Assembly: GCA_947487835.1 (NCBI GenBank)
Contig: CANKXX010000002.1
Span: 124,001 to 188,000 of the forward strand
DNA from: an uncultured Microbacteriaceae bacterium
Lineage (GTDB): Bacteria > Actinomycetota > Actinomycetes > Actinomycetales > Microbacteriaceae
Length of the DNA stretch: 64,000 nucleotides
Reading direction: 5' to 3'
Each line of letters begins with the position of its first letter. Position 1 is the stretch's first letter. This document shows positions 7,711 through 16,326 of this stretch, in pieces. A program made the position numbers and the translations under genes. A model generated the notes under the pieces. It saw nothing but the letters and a program-made list of their open reading frames with translations, was not told where the DNA came from and did no database searches.

Positions 7711-9009
7711 ATGCGCACGAAATTCCCCGCCGCCGTTCCGGCCATCGCGCTTGCCGCGACGGTCGGCCTCCTCGCCCCGGCCGCGCTCGCCGAGCCGGTC
7801 GAGCAGTCCCATTCCTCCCGTTCCTCCGCCTCCGTGATCACGGACTGGAACGCCATCGCCGAGCGCACGATCTACGCCGAGAACGCGACCCCCATCCCGT
7901 CCTCCAGCCTGTACTTCGGCTTCGTCTCCATCGCGATGTACGACGCCGTCGTCGCGATCGAGGGCGGCTACACGACGTACACGCCGCAGCCGTCGGCCCA
8001 CCGCCGGGCGTCGTCGCGGGTGGCCGCGGCCACCGCCGCGTACCTCGTGCTGTCGTACTTCTTCCCCGCCTCGGCCCCGACGTTGCAGGAGGACTACCTC
8101 AGGGCGCTGTCCGGCGAGCGGAGGAAGAGCAGGGCGCTCGCGGGCGGTGTCGCCGCCGGTGCGGCAGCCGCCTCGGGCATCCTCCGGTCACGGCAGAACG
8201 ACGGGATCGGTGACCCCGACATCCTCTTCAGCACGGCGCCCGCCCCGGGCGTGTGGCGCCCGACGGCCCCGCAGACCGCGTTCGCCGTGCCGTGGCTCGG
8301 CTTCGTGCGGCCTCTCGTGATCGAGTCCGCGACGCAGTTCGAGCAGCCCGCCCCGAATCCGCTCGACTCGGCCGCCTACGCCGCGGAGTTCGAGGAGACC
8401 CGGACCCACGGCGCCGCGGAGGGCACTCCCGGGCTGGAGCGGACCGCGGAGGAGACGGCGACGGCGCGCTTCTTCAGCGTCAACGTCAGCGCGCAGTACC
8501 AGGCCGGCATGCGTGACCAGGTGACGCGGCGCGGCCTCGGCATCGTCGAGAGCGCCCGGGCCTTCGCCATCCTCAATACGTCGGTCGCCGACACGCTCAT
8601 CTCCTGCTGGCGGGCGAAGTACGACTTCCCGACCTGGCGACCCGTCACCGCCATCCGCGAGTCCGACACGGACGGCAACGACGCGACGGTGGCCGATCCC
8701 ACCTGGTCGCCGCTCGGCGCGGTTCCGCCGTACCCCGAGTTCTCGAGCGGGCACGCCTGCTACACGGGGGCCGCATCGAACACGTTCGACCACCTGTTCG
8801 GCGACGGTGACCTCGATCTGATCCTGCCGTCGCTCACGGACCCCGCCACGACCCGGGAGTACGACACGGCGCAGAAGCTGGACGAGGACACGATGAACGC
8901 CCGCATCTGGCTCGGGCTGCACTTCCGCAGCTCGATGACGGGTGCCAACCAGCTCGGGCACAGCGTGTCCGACTGGGTCATCGAGCACTCGTTCCAGCCG
9001 GTCGGCTGA
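7711..9009 (+). CDS. Exported vanadium-dependent haloperoxidase / PAP2-family protein
   Basis: 432 residues with an N-terminal signal peptide (MRTKFPAAVPAIALAATVGLLAPAALA). The C-terminal half carries the phosphatidic-acid-phosphatase/haloperoxidase signature in order: KYDFPTWRPVTAIRE (Lys and Arg of motif 1), PEFSSGHACYTGAAS (SGH of motif 2) and ARIWLGLHFRSS (Arg and His of motif 3). These residues bind vanadate in haloperoxidases or phosphate in acid phosphatases. The overall length and export fit the bacterial vanadium-chloroperoxidase-like group, but activity cannot be told from sequence. It is followed by a strong hairpin shared with the convergent NRPS gene. Confidence 0.75.
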   Translation: MRTKFPAAVPAIALAATVGLLAPAALAEPVEQSHSSRSSASVITDWNAIAERTIYAENATPIPSSSLYFGFVSIAMYDAVVAIEGGYTTYTPQPSAHRRASSRVAAATAAYLVLSYFFPASAPTLQEDYLRALSGERRKSRALAGGVAAGAAAASGILRSRQNDGIGDPDILFSTAPAPGVWRPTAPQTAFAVPWLGFVRPLVIESATQFEQPAPNPLDSAAYAAEFEETRTHGAAEGTPGLERTAEETATARFFSVNVSAQYQAGMRDQVTRRGLGIVESARAFAILNTSVADTLISCWRAKYDFPTWRPVTAIRESDTDGNDATVADPTWSPLGAVPPYPEFSSGHACYTGAASNTFDHLFGDGDLDLILPSLTDPATTREYDTAQKLDEDTMNARIWLGLHFRSSMTGANQLGHSVSDWVIEHSFQPVG

Positions 9010-9033
9010 CCGCGCCGCGACCGTCGGCGCACC

Positions 9034-9071
9034 GGCACCCCCTCCCGGAATCGGAATCGGGAGGGGGTGCC
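9034..9071. terminator. Bidirectional hairpin terminator between convergent genes
   Basis: A perfect 14-bp stem (GGCACCCCCTCCCG / CGGGAGGGGGTGCC) with a 10-nt loop lies between the stop codons of the haloperoxidase (+) and the NRPS (-). There is no long U tract, as is common in high-GC actinobacteria. Confidence 0.8.
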
Positions 9072-9107
9072 TGCGCGCCGCCGAACCAGGAGTCCGGCCG
9101 GAGCGGC

Positions 9108-12100
9108 TCAGCCGGTGGGGATGCGGGCCTTCGAGGACCGGCGGAAGGTGACGATGTCGCGGACCGGCCTCCGCGAGACCGCGGGGACCACCGCGAGGGA
9201 GTCGGCGCGGGACCGCGGCGCCGAGGACGCGCCCGCCCGGCGAGGGGCGACGGCAGCGCGGGCGGGGTTGCCCACGAAGGTGGCGCCCTCCGGCACGTCC
9301 TCGCCCTTCATGAGCATCCCGTCGGCGGCCAGCGTCGAGCCGTCCTGCATGACGGCACCGTAGTTGAGCCAGCCGTCCACCCCGACGGAGCAGCCGTCGC
9401 CCAGCACGATGTGGTCGGTCTTGAACGCCCCGTCCTCCATCGAGTGGCCCTGGATGTGGACGCCCTCGTTCAGCGCGCAGTCGTCCCCGAACGTCACGAG
9501 CGACTTCTCCGGCATGTTGCAGCCGGCGTCGTAGAGCCGCCTGCCGACGCGCACCCCGAGGATCCGCCACATGATCGGCCGGAACGGGGTTCCCGCGTAC
9601 TGCGCCCCGCCCATCAGCTTCCACAGGCGCTCGTGCCGCCAGAAGCGCCGGTCGTAGATCGAGAAGTACTGCGGCCGCAAGCGGTGGAAGCCGAGGACCG
9701 ACCACTCGATCAGCGCCTTGAAGCCGAACTGCAGGAGCGAGAACGAGAGCAGAACCGGCGCCGCGACGAGGATCCCCAGGTGGTTGTGCAGGGAGACGGC
9801 GTTGCTGGCCACGACGACCGCGAGGAACATCACGAACCACTGCTCCGCCAGGAACAGCAGCATGCTGACGACGTTGTAGCGGTTCTTCGCCGGGAGGACG
9901 CGCTCCCTCGCCTCGTCGGTCTTGAGCTCGTCGAACGCCGCGTCGCGCAGCACCGACCGGGGGATCTCGAACGCGGGGGAGCCGAGCAGTCCGACGTCCG
10001 TGCGCATCGGTCCGTCGATCGGGATCATGACCTTCGACGCGAGCAGGATGTTGTCGCCGACCGCGGCCCCGCTCGGGAACGCGATGTTGTTGCCGAGGAA
10101 GTTACGCTCGCCGATGCGGACCTCGGCGAGGCGGAACGACGTGCTCGAGAAGTGGGCCGTCATCATGTTGAGGCCGTCGGACACCATCGTTCCGGTCCCC
10201 ACCCGGCAGAGGAACGGGGTCTCGTGGGCGATCGTGGGGCCGAAGTTCGAGCCCGTCTGGACGACCCTGCCGAGGTCGTACCCCAGGGCCCTCAGGTAGT
10301 GCACGATGTACGAGCTGTCGCCGAACAGGTTCTTGTAGGTCGGCACGTTCGACACCGTGGCGATCGTGCGGTGCACCGAGTAGTGCCAGCCGTACAGCGG
10401 GTACACCGTGTCCGGCTCGAGGAAGCGCTTCAGGATGCGCGGGACGGTCACGACGAGGACGAGGCCCCCGACGAAGCTGGCGCCGAAGAAGGCCAGCGTG
10501 ACCCAGAACACCGTGACGATGTACGCCGGGTCCTCCGGGTGGTCGGTGTCGAGGCCCGCGGGCAGCACGATGTCCAGCACCCAGTAGGCCAGCGGGATCA
10601 TCACGAAGAGGCGGCCCACGACCTGCGACAGGCTGTAGAGCACCCGCCGGCGGGTGCTGCACACGACGTCCGGGACTCGCCGGTACTGCGCGTCGGCGCG
10701 CGTGGCGGGAGAGCCGTGCCACACCTCGCCTGCGGGGACCGCCTGGCCCGTCTGCAGCGACGAGGCGTGGCCGAGCTGGCTGCCGTCGCCCATCGATGCG
10801 CCGATGTCGATCGTGGTCCGCTCTGAGACGATCACGTTGCTGCCGAGCGTGACGGGGCCCAGCTCGATCACGCCCGACCGCGCGCGGTAACAGTGGAACG
10901 CGGAGTCCTTGTTGATGACGGTGTGATCGCCGATGGTCAGCAGGTCGGGGCAGGCCGGGATCTTCTTGGCCAGGATCACCACGCCCGTGCCGACCTTCGC
11001 ACCGAGCAGGCGCAGGTACAGCACGTGGATCGGCGCGCCGGCGAACAGCATCAGCGGGTTGGCGCGGGTGATCGTCTTCACCGCCCAGAACCGGAGGTAG
11101 CGCAGGCTCCAGATCTGGATCTCGCCGGGCTTCCAACGCCCGACCAGGACCCACTTGAGGAGGATGGGAGTCGCCGAGAGAAGCAGGAACTCGGCGGCAC
11201 CGACGGACACGGAGCGCACCCAGAAGTCGCCGACGGTCGGCGACTCCACCACCCACTCGTAGGTGAGAAGCGGCACGGCTGCGGCGTACAGCGTGTAAAG
11301 GAGGAAGATCACGGCCTGCAGCACTCCGCAGAACACGTACTTCACCGTGCCGGCCGGCCGGATCGCCGAGGGGACGGCTGCGGAGGCCGGCGCCTCCCGG
11401 TCCTGCTCGCTCTGCATCGCGACGAGCCGCGCGGCCAGCTGCCGGACGGTCGGCCGCTCGTAGATGTCCTGCATCGCCATCCAGGGGAGATCCGTCTCCC
11501 TCCGGACCCGGGCGCAGAAGTGCGCCATCGTGAGGGAGTCCGCGCCGAGGTCGTTGAAGAAGTGCGACTCGGCCGATACCCGGTCGAGCCCGAGTACGGC
11601 GGCGAGGTGCACCGCGAGCGCCTCCTCCGCCGAAGTGCTCGGGGCCGAGTACGGCCCGGTGCCCGAGACGCTCAGCCGGTGCGTCGGGCGCGGCAGCCGC
11701 TTCCGGTCGACCTTGTCGCTCGCCATCATGGGCATCGAGTCCACGGGCTCGTAGTAGGTCGGCACCATGTAGGAGGGCAGCCGGGTGCGGAGCGCCCGGT
11801 GCAGATCGTGGGCATCGATGGCCTGCGCGTCCTCATGCAGCGTGTAGTACGCGGCGAGCTCGACCTTCCCCTCCTCGGGCTCGAAGTTCTGCACGACGGC
11901 CTGGGCCACCTCGGGGATCTGCAGCAGCGAGGACTCGATCTCGGTCAGCTCGATGCGGTAGCCCCGGATCTTGACCTGCGTGTCGATGCGCCCCAGGTAC
12001 TCGACCTCGCCGTCCGCCGTGACGCGGCCGAGGTCCCCGGTGCGGTAGATCCGGCCCGACGGGTTGTTCTCGACGCCGAGGAAGTCCGGGATGAAGGCGC

Positions 12101-13328
12101 GCTCGGTGAGGTCGGGCCGGTTGACGTAGCCGCGCGCCAGCCCGATCCCGGCCAGCCCGATCTCACCCGTCTCGCCCGGTGCGAGGGCCCGGTGGCCCGC
12201 GAGGTCGAGGATCACGACGGAGTACGTCGGCAGCGGCACGCCGAGCGTCACGGGGCGGTCCGGGTCGACGACGCCCCAGGTCGCCGTGACGGTCGCCTCG
12301 GTCGGCCCGTAGACGTTGAGGAACCGGCGCCACGGGCGGTGCCAGCGGGTGATGAGCGCTTTCGGGCAGGCCTCGCCCGAGACGAGGAGGAACCGCAGCC
12401 CGGGAAGGTCCTCCTCGATGGTCGCGAGGAGCGTGGGCACGCAGCACATGGCCGTGACGCGCTTCTCCGTCAGGTACTCCGCGAGCTCGGCGCCGAGCAG
12501 GGCGGAGCGCCCCGGCTTCGGGACGACGGTCGCCCCCACCATCCAGGGCACCCAGTACTCCTCGGCGGAGAAGTCGAAGGCGATGGTCATGCCCTGGTAG
12601 ACGCGGTCGCTCGGTTCCAGCCCGTAGCTCTCCGCGGCCACCCGCACGAAGTTGCAGATGCTGGCGTGCTCGACGGCGACGCCCTTCGGCCTCCCCGTCG
12701 ATCCGGAGGTGTAGATGATGTAGGCGAGGTCGTCGAGCGTGCCGCCCGTCGCCTCACCGGTGAGGCGTGTCGCGCTCCGCGCGTCCACCTCCGCCTGGTC
12801 GGCGTCGAGGCACAGCGTCGGGGCCGCCACCTCGGGCAGCAGGTCCGTGAGGTGGGTCAGGGAGAGCACCATCTCCACGTCGGCATCCTCGATGATGTAC
12901 CGGAGCCGGTCGGACGGGAAGCCCGCGTCCAGCGGCACGAAGGCCGCCCGCATCTTCAGGACCGCGAGCATCGCGACGTAGGAGCGCCAGGGCTGGTCGA
13001 ACAGCAGCGCGATCCGGTCGCCCGGGCGGGCGCCGCGGGCGAGCAGGTGGCGCGCCAGCTGATTGGCCCGCGCGTCGAGCTGCGCGTAGGTGAGCACGAC
13101 CTCGCCCGCGTCGACCGCGACCTGGCCGCCCAGCCCCTCCTCCCGCAGCCGGTCGCAGCGGTCCTCGAACAGCCGGTCCAGGCGCTCGCCGGGACTCCAG
13201 CGGACGGCGCGGTCCGCCCCGGCCGCGACCAGGGTCGTTCCCCGAGCGGGGGTGCCGTGGCTGATGCTCCGGCTGCGCGGTTCGGGCGGGAGGGAGAGTC
13301 CGGTGCGGGTATCCACCGTTGTGCTCAT
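9108..13328 (-). CDS. Pls/PosA-family single-module NRPS, predicted cationic poly(amino acid) synthetase
   Basis: 1406 residues. Order: adenylation domain (about 50-550; A3 core IIYTSGSTGRPKG at 204, A10-type SDKVDRKRL at 537), peptidyl carrier domain (LGADSL, phosphopantetheine Ser near 598), then no ordinary condensation or thioesterase domain. Instead there are three pairs of membrane segments (about 662-730, 895-965, 1153-1205), each followed by a soluble domain with hexapeptide-like left-handed helix texture (about 770-870, 1020-1110, 1270-1355). This is the layout known for epsilon-poly-L-lysine synthetase Pls and relatives, which activate one basic amino acid and polymerise it at the membrane. 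By-eye pocket residues compared with GrsA read D-F-E-C-L-S-V-V-T-K; the acidic Glu would suit a basic side chain. Upstream aspartokinase and diaminobutyrate aminotransferase genes point to 2,4-diaminobutyrate as monomer (inference). AAGGA precedes the ATG. Confidence 0.88.
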   Translation of the reverse strand: MSTTVDTRTGLSLPPEPRSRSISHGTPARGTTLVAAGADRAVRWSPGERLDRLFEDRCDRLREEGLGGQVAVDAGEVVLTYAQLDARANQLARHLLARGARPGDRIALLFDQPWRSYVAMLAVLKMRAAFVPLDAGFPSDRLRYIIEDADVEMVLSLTHLTDLLPEVAAPTLCLDADQAEVDARSATRLTGEATGGTLDDLAYIIYTSGSTGRPKGVAVEHASICNFVRVAAESYGLEPSDRVYQGMTIAFDFSAEEYWVPWMVGATVVPKPGRSALLGAELAEYLTEKRVTAMCCVPTLLATIEEDLPGLRFLLVSGEACPKALITRWHRPWRRFLNVYGPTEATVTATWGVVDPDRPVTLGVPLPTYSVVILDLAGHRALAPGETGEIGLAGIGLARGYVNRPDLTERAFIPDFLGVENNPSGRIYRTGDLGRVTADGEVEYLGRIDTQVKIRGYRIELTEIESSLLQIPEVAQAVVQNFEPEEGKVELAAYYTLHEDAQAIDAHDLHRALRTRLPSYMVPTYYEPVDSMPMMASDKVDRKRLPRPTHRLSVSGTGPYSAPSTSAEEALAVHLAAVLGLDRVSAESHFFNDLGADSLTMAHFCARVRRETDLPWMAMQDIYERPTVRQLAARLVAMQSEQDREAPASAAVPSAIRPAGTVKYVFCGVLQAVIFLLYTLYAAAVPLLTYEWVVESPTVGDFWVRSVSVGAAEFLLLSATPILLKWVLVGRWKPGEIQIWSLRYLRFWAVKTITRANPLMLFAGAPIHVLYLRLLGAKVGTGVVILAKKIPACPDLLTIGDHTVINKDSAFHCYRARSGVIELGPVTLGSNVIVSERTTIDIGASMGDGSQLGHASSLQTGQAVPAGEVWHGSPATRADAQYRRVPDVVCSTRRRVLYSLSQVVGRLFVMIPLAYWVLDIVLPAGLDTDHPEDPAYIVTVFWVTLAFFGASFVGGLVLVVTVPRILKRFLEPDTVYPLYGWHYSVHRTIATVSNVPTYKNLFGDSSYIVHYLRALGYDLGRVVQTGSNFGPTIAHETPFLCRVGTGTMVSDGLNMMTAHFSSTSFRLAEVRIGERNFLGNNIAFPSGAAVGDNILLASKVMIPIDGPMRTDVGLLGSPAFEIPRSVLRDAAFDELKTDEARERVLPAKNRYNVVSMLLFLAEQWFVMFLAVVVASNAVSLHNHLGILVAAPVLLSFSLLQFGFKALIEWSVLGFHRLRPQYFSIYDRRFWRHERLWKLMGGAQYAGTPFRPIMWRILGVRVGRRLYDAGCNMPEKSLVTFGDDCALNEGVHIQGHSMEDGAFKTDHIVLGDGCSVGVDGWLNYGAVMQDGSTLAADGMLMKGEDVPEGATFVGNPARAAVAPRRAGASSAPRSRADSLAVVPAVSRRPVRDIVTFRRSSKARIPTG

Positions 13329-13489
13329 GGTGTCCTTCTTCGGTTCGTGATCGGGTTGACGAGGAGATTCGAGTTCGGGATGTCGGTGCCGTCTGGGCTA
13401 GGGCGGAGACCGGGGCCGGCGACGCGTGCTTCCGCGGGCGACCGTTCGGTGCGCGCGGAGCGGCGGAGTGCCGTTCCGCTGCTGCGGCC

Positions 13490-14974
13490 TCAGGACGCGG
13501 CCACCGACACGCGGTCGAGGGGTGCCGACGATGGCGAGGCGGAGACGAGTTCCCGGGCCGCGGTCGGCGGATCCGCTGCCCGCGCGGCGGGTCGGACCGG
13601 CGCGGGGACGGGCCGCGGCCCCGGTCCGTCCGCACCCGGCATGCCGAATGCCAGTCGGACCGCGCGCTCGGCGTCGGCCAGCCGGCCGGCGTGGGTGATG
13701 CCCGCGATCCCGGTCTCCGAGATCTCCACGAGGTCGCAGTCGATGCCCACGGCGGAGAGCGCGTTCAGGAAGGTGCAGAGCACCTCGGGGGAGGACCGCA
13801 TCCCCACGCCGGCGATCGCCACCCGGCCGACCGGACCGCCGTGCCGGATGTCCTCGAAGCCCAGGCTCTCGCGCGCAGGGCGGAGCACGGCGAGGGCGAC
13901 GGCCGACTGAGCGGCGGGAACCAGAAGGGCGACGTCGGAGCGGTCCGAGCCGGCCCTGGTCGTGCGGCGCACGGTCTCCACGGTGACGCCCGAGCGGGCG
14001 AGCGTGTCGAAGACCCCCGCGACGTGCTGCGGCGCGTCCGGCAGGCCGACGATGGTCAGCCGCACCGTCGAGTTGACGCTGGTGACGCCCGTCACGACGG
14101 GACGCTCCCGGGCGGAGGTCCCGGCCGGCCGGCCGCCGAGGTCGGGCACGATCAGCGTGCCGGCATCCTCGCTGAAGGACGAGCGCACGCGGATCGTCAC
14201 GCCGAAGCGGCGGGCGTAGCCCACGCAGCGGGCGTGCAGGACCTTGCAGCCCGACGCCGCGAGCTCGAGCATCTCCTCGCTCGAGAGCACGGCGATCTTG
14301 CGCGCCGTCGGCACGATGCGCGGATCGGCCGTGAACACGCCGTCGACGTCCGTGTAGATCTCGCAGGCGAGCGCGCCGAGCGACGCGGCCAGCGCCACCG
14401 CGGTGAGGTCGGAGCCACCGCGACCGAGCGTCGTGACGACCTTCCCCTTCTTCGTCCTGCCCTGGTCGCCGGCGACCACGGGCACCTCGCCCCGCTGCAG
14501 CGCGGCACGCACCCGGCCGGAGCGGACGTCGGTGATGCGGGCTTTGCCGTGCACGCTGTCGGTGATCAGGCCGGCCTGGCTGCCGGTGAACGTGCGCGGT
14601 GACCTGCCCAGCTCGGACAGGGCGATGGCCAGCAGCGCGGACGAGACCAGCTCGCCGATGCTGAGCAGGGCGTCGAGGCTCGACGGCTGCGGTCTCGAGG
14701 AGAGGTCGGCGGCCAGGTCGTAGAGCTCGTCGGTGGTGTCGCCCATCGCGGAGACCACGGCGACGACCTGGTAGCCGTCGTCCAGGGTCGTGGCGATGCG
14801 GGCGGCGGCGCGCTGGATGCCCGCGGCATCGGCCAGGGAGGATCCGCCGAACTTCTGGACGATGACGCCCCGGGCGGGCGCCGCCGTCGGCGCGGCGGGG
14901 AGTGGGTTGTGGAGGAGTGGAGTGTCGGAACCGATCGGGTGATCGCTGTCGGGTGGTGCGATGTCGGTGCTCAT
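13490..14974 (-). CDS. Aspartokinase (cluster-specific copy)
   Basis: 494 residues. It phosphorylates aspartate, the first step to aspartate semialdehyde and then diaminobutyrate. The kinase domain has KFGGSSLADA (residues 41-50), VVTTLGRGGSDLTAVALAA and YTDVDGVFTADPR. Two ACT-type regulatory segments follow (about 325-475). There is a roughly 35-residue N-terminal extension and a 45-residue Pro/Ala-rich C-terminal tail beyond the usual 420-450 residues. At the position I align with Thr311 of the Corynebacterium enzyme, a known feedback-control residue, there is Ala. GAAGG precedes the ATG. It lies 80 bp after the aminotransferase and 161 bp before the NRPS on the same strand, so it is very likely a dedicated precursor gene like the Ask_Ect copies of ectoine clusters. 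Confidence 0.88.
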   Translation of the reverse strand: MSTDIAPPDSDHPIGSDTPLLHNPLPAAPTAAPARGVIVQKFGGSSLADAAGIQRAAARIATTLDDGYQVVAVVSAMGDTTDELYDLAADLSSRPQPSSLDALLSIGELVSSALLAIALSELGRSPRTFTGSQAGLITDSVHGKARITDVRSGRVRAALQRGEVPVVAGDQGRTKKGKVVTTLGRGGSDLTAVALAASLGALACEIYTDVDGVFTADPRIVPTARKIAVLSSEEMLELAASGCKVLHARCVGYARRFGVTIRVRSSFSEDAGTLIVPDLGGRPAGTSARERPVVTGVTSVNSTVRLTIVGLPDAPQHVAGVFDTLARSGVTVETVRRTTRAGSDRSDVALLVPAAQSAVALAVLRPARESLGFEDIRHGGPVGRVAIAGVGMRSSPEVLCTFLNALSAVGIDCDLVEISETGIAGITHAGRLADAERAVRLAFGMPGADGPGPRPVPAPVRPAARAADPPTAARELVSASPSSAPLDRVSVAAS

Positions 14975-15001
14975 TGCCTTCTCTGAATCGTGAGGTGCGG
15001 G

Positions 15002-15040
15002 GCCTTCGGGGGCCCGTGCGGATCGAAGCCTTCGGGGGCT
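15002..15040. repeat. Repeated UUCG mini-hairpins in the aminotransferase-aspartokinase spacer
   Basis: GCCTTCGGGGGC occurs twice (15002-15013, 15028-15039). Each copy can fold as a short stem with a TTCG-type loop (GGGCC/GGCCC, AGCC/GGCT). They lie between two cistrons of the presumed operon and could protect or attenuate mRNA. Confidence 0.5.
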
Positions 15041-15054
15041 CCTCGTGCGGTGGA

Positions 15055-16326
15055 TCAGGCGACGGTCGTCAGGGTCACTGGCGCTCCCGTCACGTGTTCG
15101 GCCGCGTCAGCGAGGATGTCGAGGCCCCTCTGCAGCTCCTCGGCGGTCGTGGTCAGCGGGGGCATCGTCTTGACGACCTCGCTGCGCGGTCCGGAGGTCT
15201 CGACGAGCAGGCCGCGGGAGTAGGACTCGGCCGCGATCCGGCGCGCGGCCTCGGGATCGGCGTAGAAGATGCCCGTGAGCAGGCCGCGCCCGCGCACGAC
15301 GCTTCCCTCGGTGGCCTCGGCGATGCGACTCAGGCCCTCGTGGAGTCGGGTGGCCAGACCGGCGACGTCGGCGGCGAAGCGGTCGTCCCGCCAGTAGTGC
15401 TCGAGGGCCGCGGTGGCCGTGACGAAGGCCGGGTTGTGGCCGCGGAAGGTGCCGTTGTGCTCGCCGGGTGACCACACGTCCAGTTCCGGTCGGAACAGGG
15501 TGAGCGCCATGGGCAGACCGAAGCCGGAGATGGACTTCGACAGGCAGACGATGTCCGGGGTGATCCCCGCCTCCTCGAAGCTGAAGAAGGTGCCGGTGCG
15601 TCCGCATCCCGCCTGTACGTCGTCGACGATGAGCAGGACGTCGTGCTCGCGGCAGAGCTCGGCGAGGCCGCGGAGCCAGGACGCCCGGGCGGCGCGGAGG
15701 CCGCCCTCGCCCTGCACGGTCTCCACGATGACCGCAGCGGGCCTGTCCAGCCCGGACCCGGAGTCCTCGAGCGCCTGCCGGAGCCAGAGGAAGTCCGGCA
15801 CCGGGCCGTCCAGGTAGCCGTCGTAGGGCACGCTCGACGTGTTCGTCAGCGGCACCCCTGCGCCGTGGCGCTTCATCGAGTTGCCGGTGACGGACAGCGA
15901 GCCGAGCGTCATGCCGTGGAACGCGTTGGTGAAGCTCAGGATGTGCGTGCGGCCCGTGACCTTGCGGGCGAGCTTCAGCGCCGCCTCCACGCAGTTCGTG
16001 CCCGTGGGACCGGGGAACATGACCCTGTAGTCCAGCTGGCGGGGGATCAGGATCAGCTCCTGGAAGGTCTCGAGGAAGCGCCGCTTGGCGGGCGTCTTCA
16101 TGTCGAGCGAGTGCACGACGGCCCCGGAGAGCAGGTAGTCGATCAGGGGGCGCAGCAGCACGGGATTGTTGTGGCCGTAGTTGAGAGCGCCCGCGCCGGC
16201 GAAGAAGTCGAGGAACGTCCGGCCGTCCTCGCTGTGCATGGTGCTACCGGCCGCGGAGTCGAATACCGCGTCCCAATGGCGGGAGTAACTGCGCACTTCC
16301 GATTCCCGTGATTCGAAGACGTCCAT
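15055..16326 (-). CDS. Diaminobutyrate-2-oxoglutarate aminotransferase (EctB type)
   Basis: 423 residues, the usual EctB length. A class III PLP aminotransferase that makes L-2,4-diaminobutyrate from aspartate semialdehyde and glutamate. Motifs: YRVMFPGPTGTNCVEAALKLARKVTGR (start of the cofactor domain), ILSFTNAFHGMTLGSLSVTGN, VQGEGGL, LLIVDDVQAGCGRTGTFFSFE and CLSKSISGFGLPMAL with the Schiff-base Lys; FRGHNPAFVTATAALEHYW is characteristic of EctB. AAGGA lies upstream of the ATG. No ectA acetyltransferase or ectC synthase is nearby, so the product is not channelled to ectoine here. It is the first gene of the aminotransferase-aspartokinase-NRPS row and lies behind the heptamer array at 16540-16579. 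Confidence 0.9.
   Translation of the reverse strand: MDVFESRESEVRSYSRHWDAVFDSAAGSTMHSEDGRTFLDFFAGAGALNYGHNNPVLLRPLIDYLLSGAVVHSLDMKTPAKRRFLETFQELILIPRQLDYRVMFPGPTGTNCVEAALKLARKVTGRTHILSFTNAFHGMTLGSLSVTGNSMKRHGAGVPLTNTSSVPYDGYLDGPVPDFLWLRQALEDSGSGLDRPAAVIVETVQGEGGLRAARASWLRGLAELCREHDVLLIVDDVQAGCGRTGTFFSFEEAGITPDIVCLSKSISGFGLPMALTLFRPELDVWSPGEHNGTFRGHNPAFVTATAALEHYWRDDRFAADVAGLATRLHEGLSRIAEATEGSVVRGRGLLTGIFYADPEAARRIAAESYSRGLLVETSGPRSEVVKTMPPLTTTAEELQRGLDILADAAEHVTGAPVTLTTVA

Noticed and set aside
10893-13910. A 1005-residue plus-strand open frame opposite the NRPS
   Set aside because: Antisense to the Pls-type NRPS, which has complete A and carrier motifs; the plus frame has no domain or start signal.
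13490-16326. Ectoine biosynthesis operon
   Set aside because: ectB and an aspartokinase are present but no ectA, ectC or ectD; the neighbouring NRPS fits a polymer pathway better.
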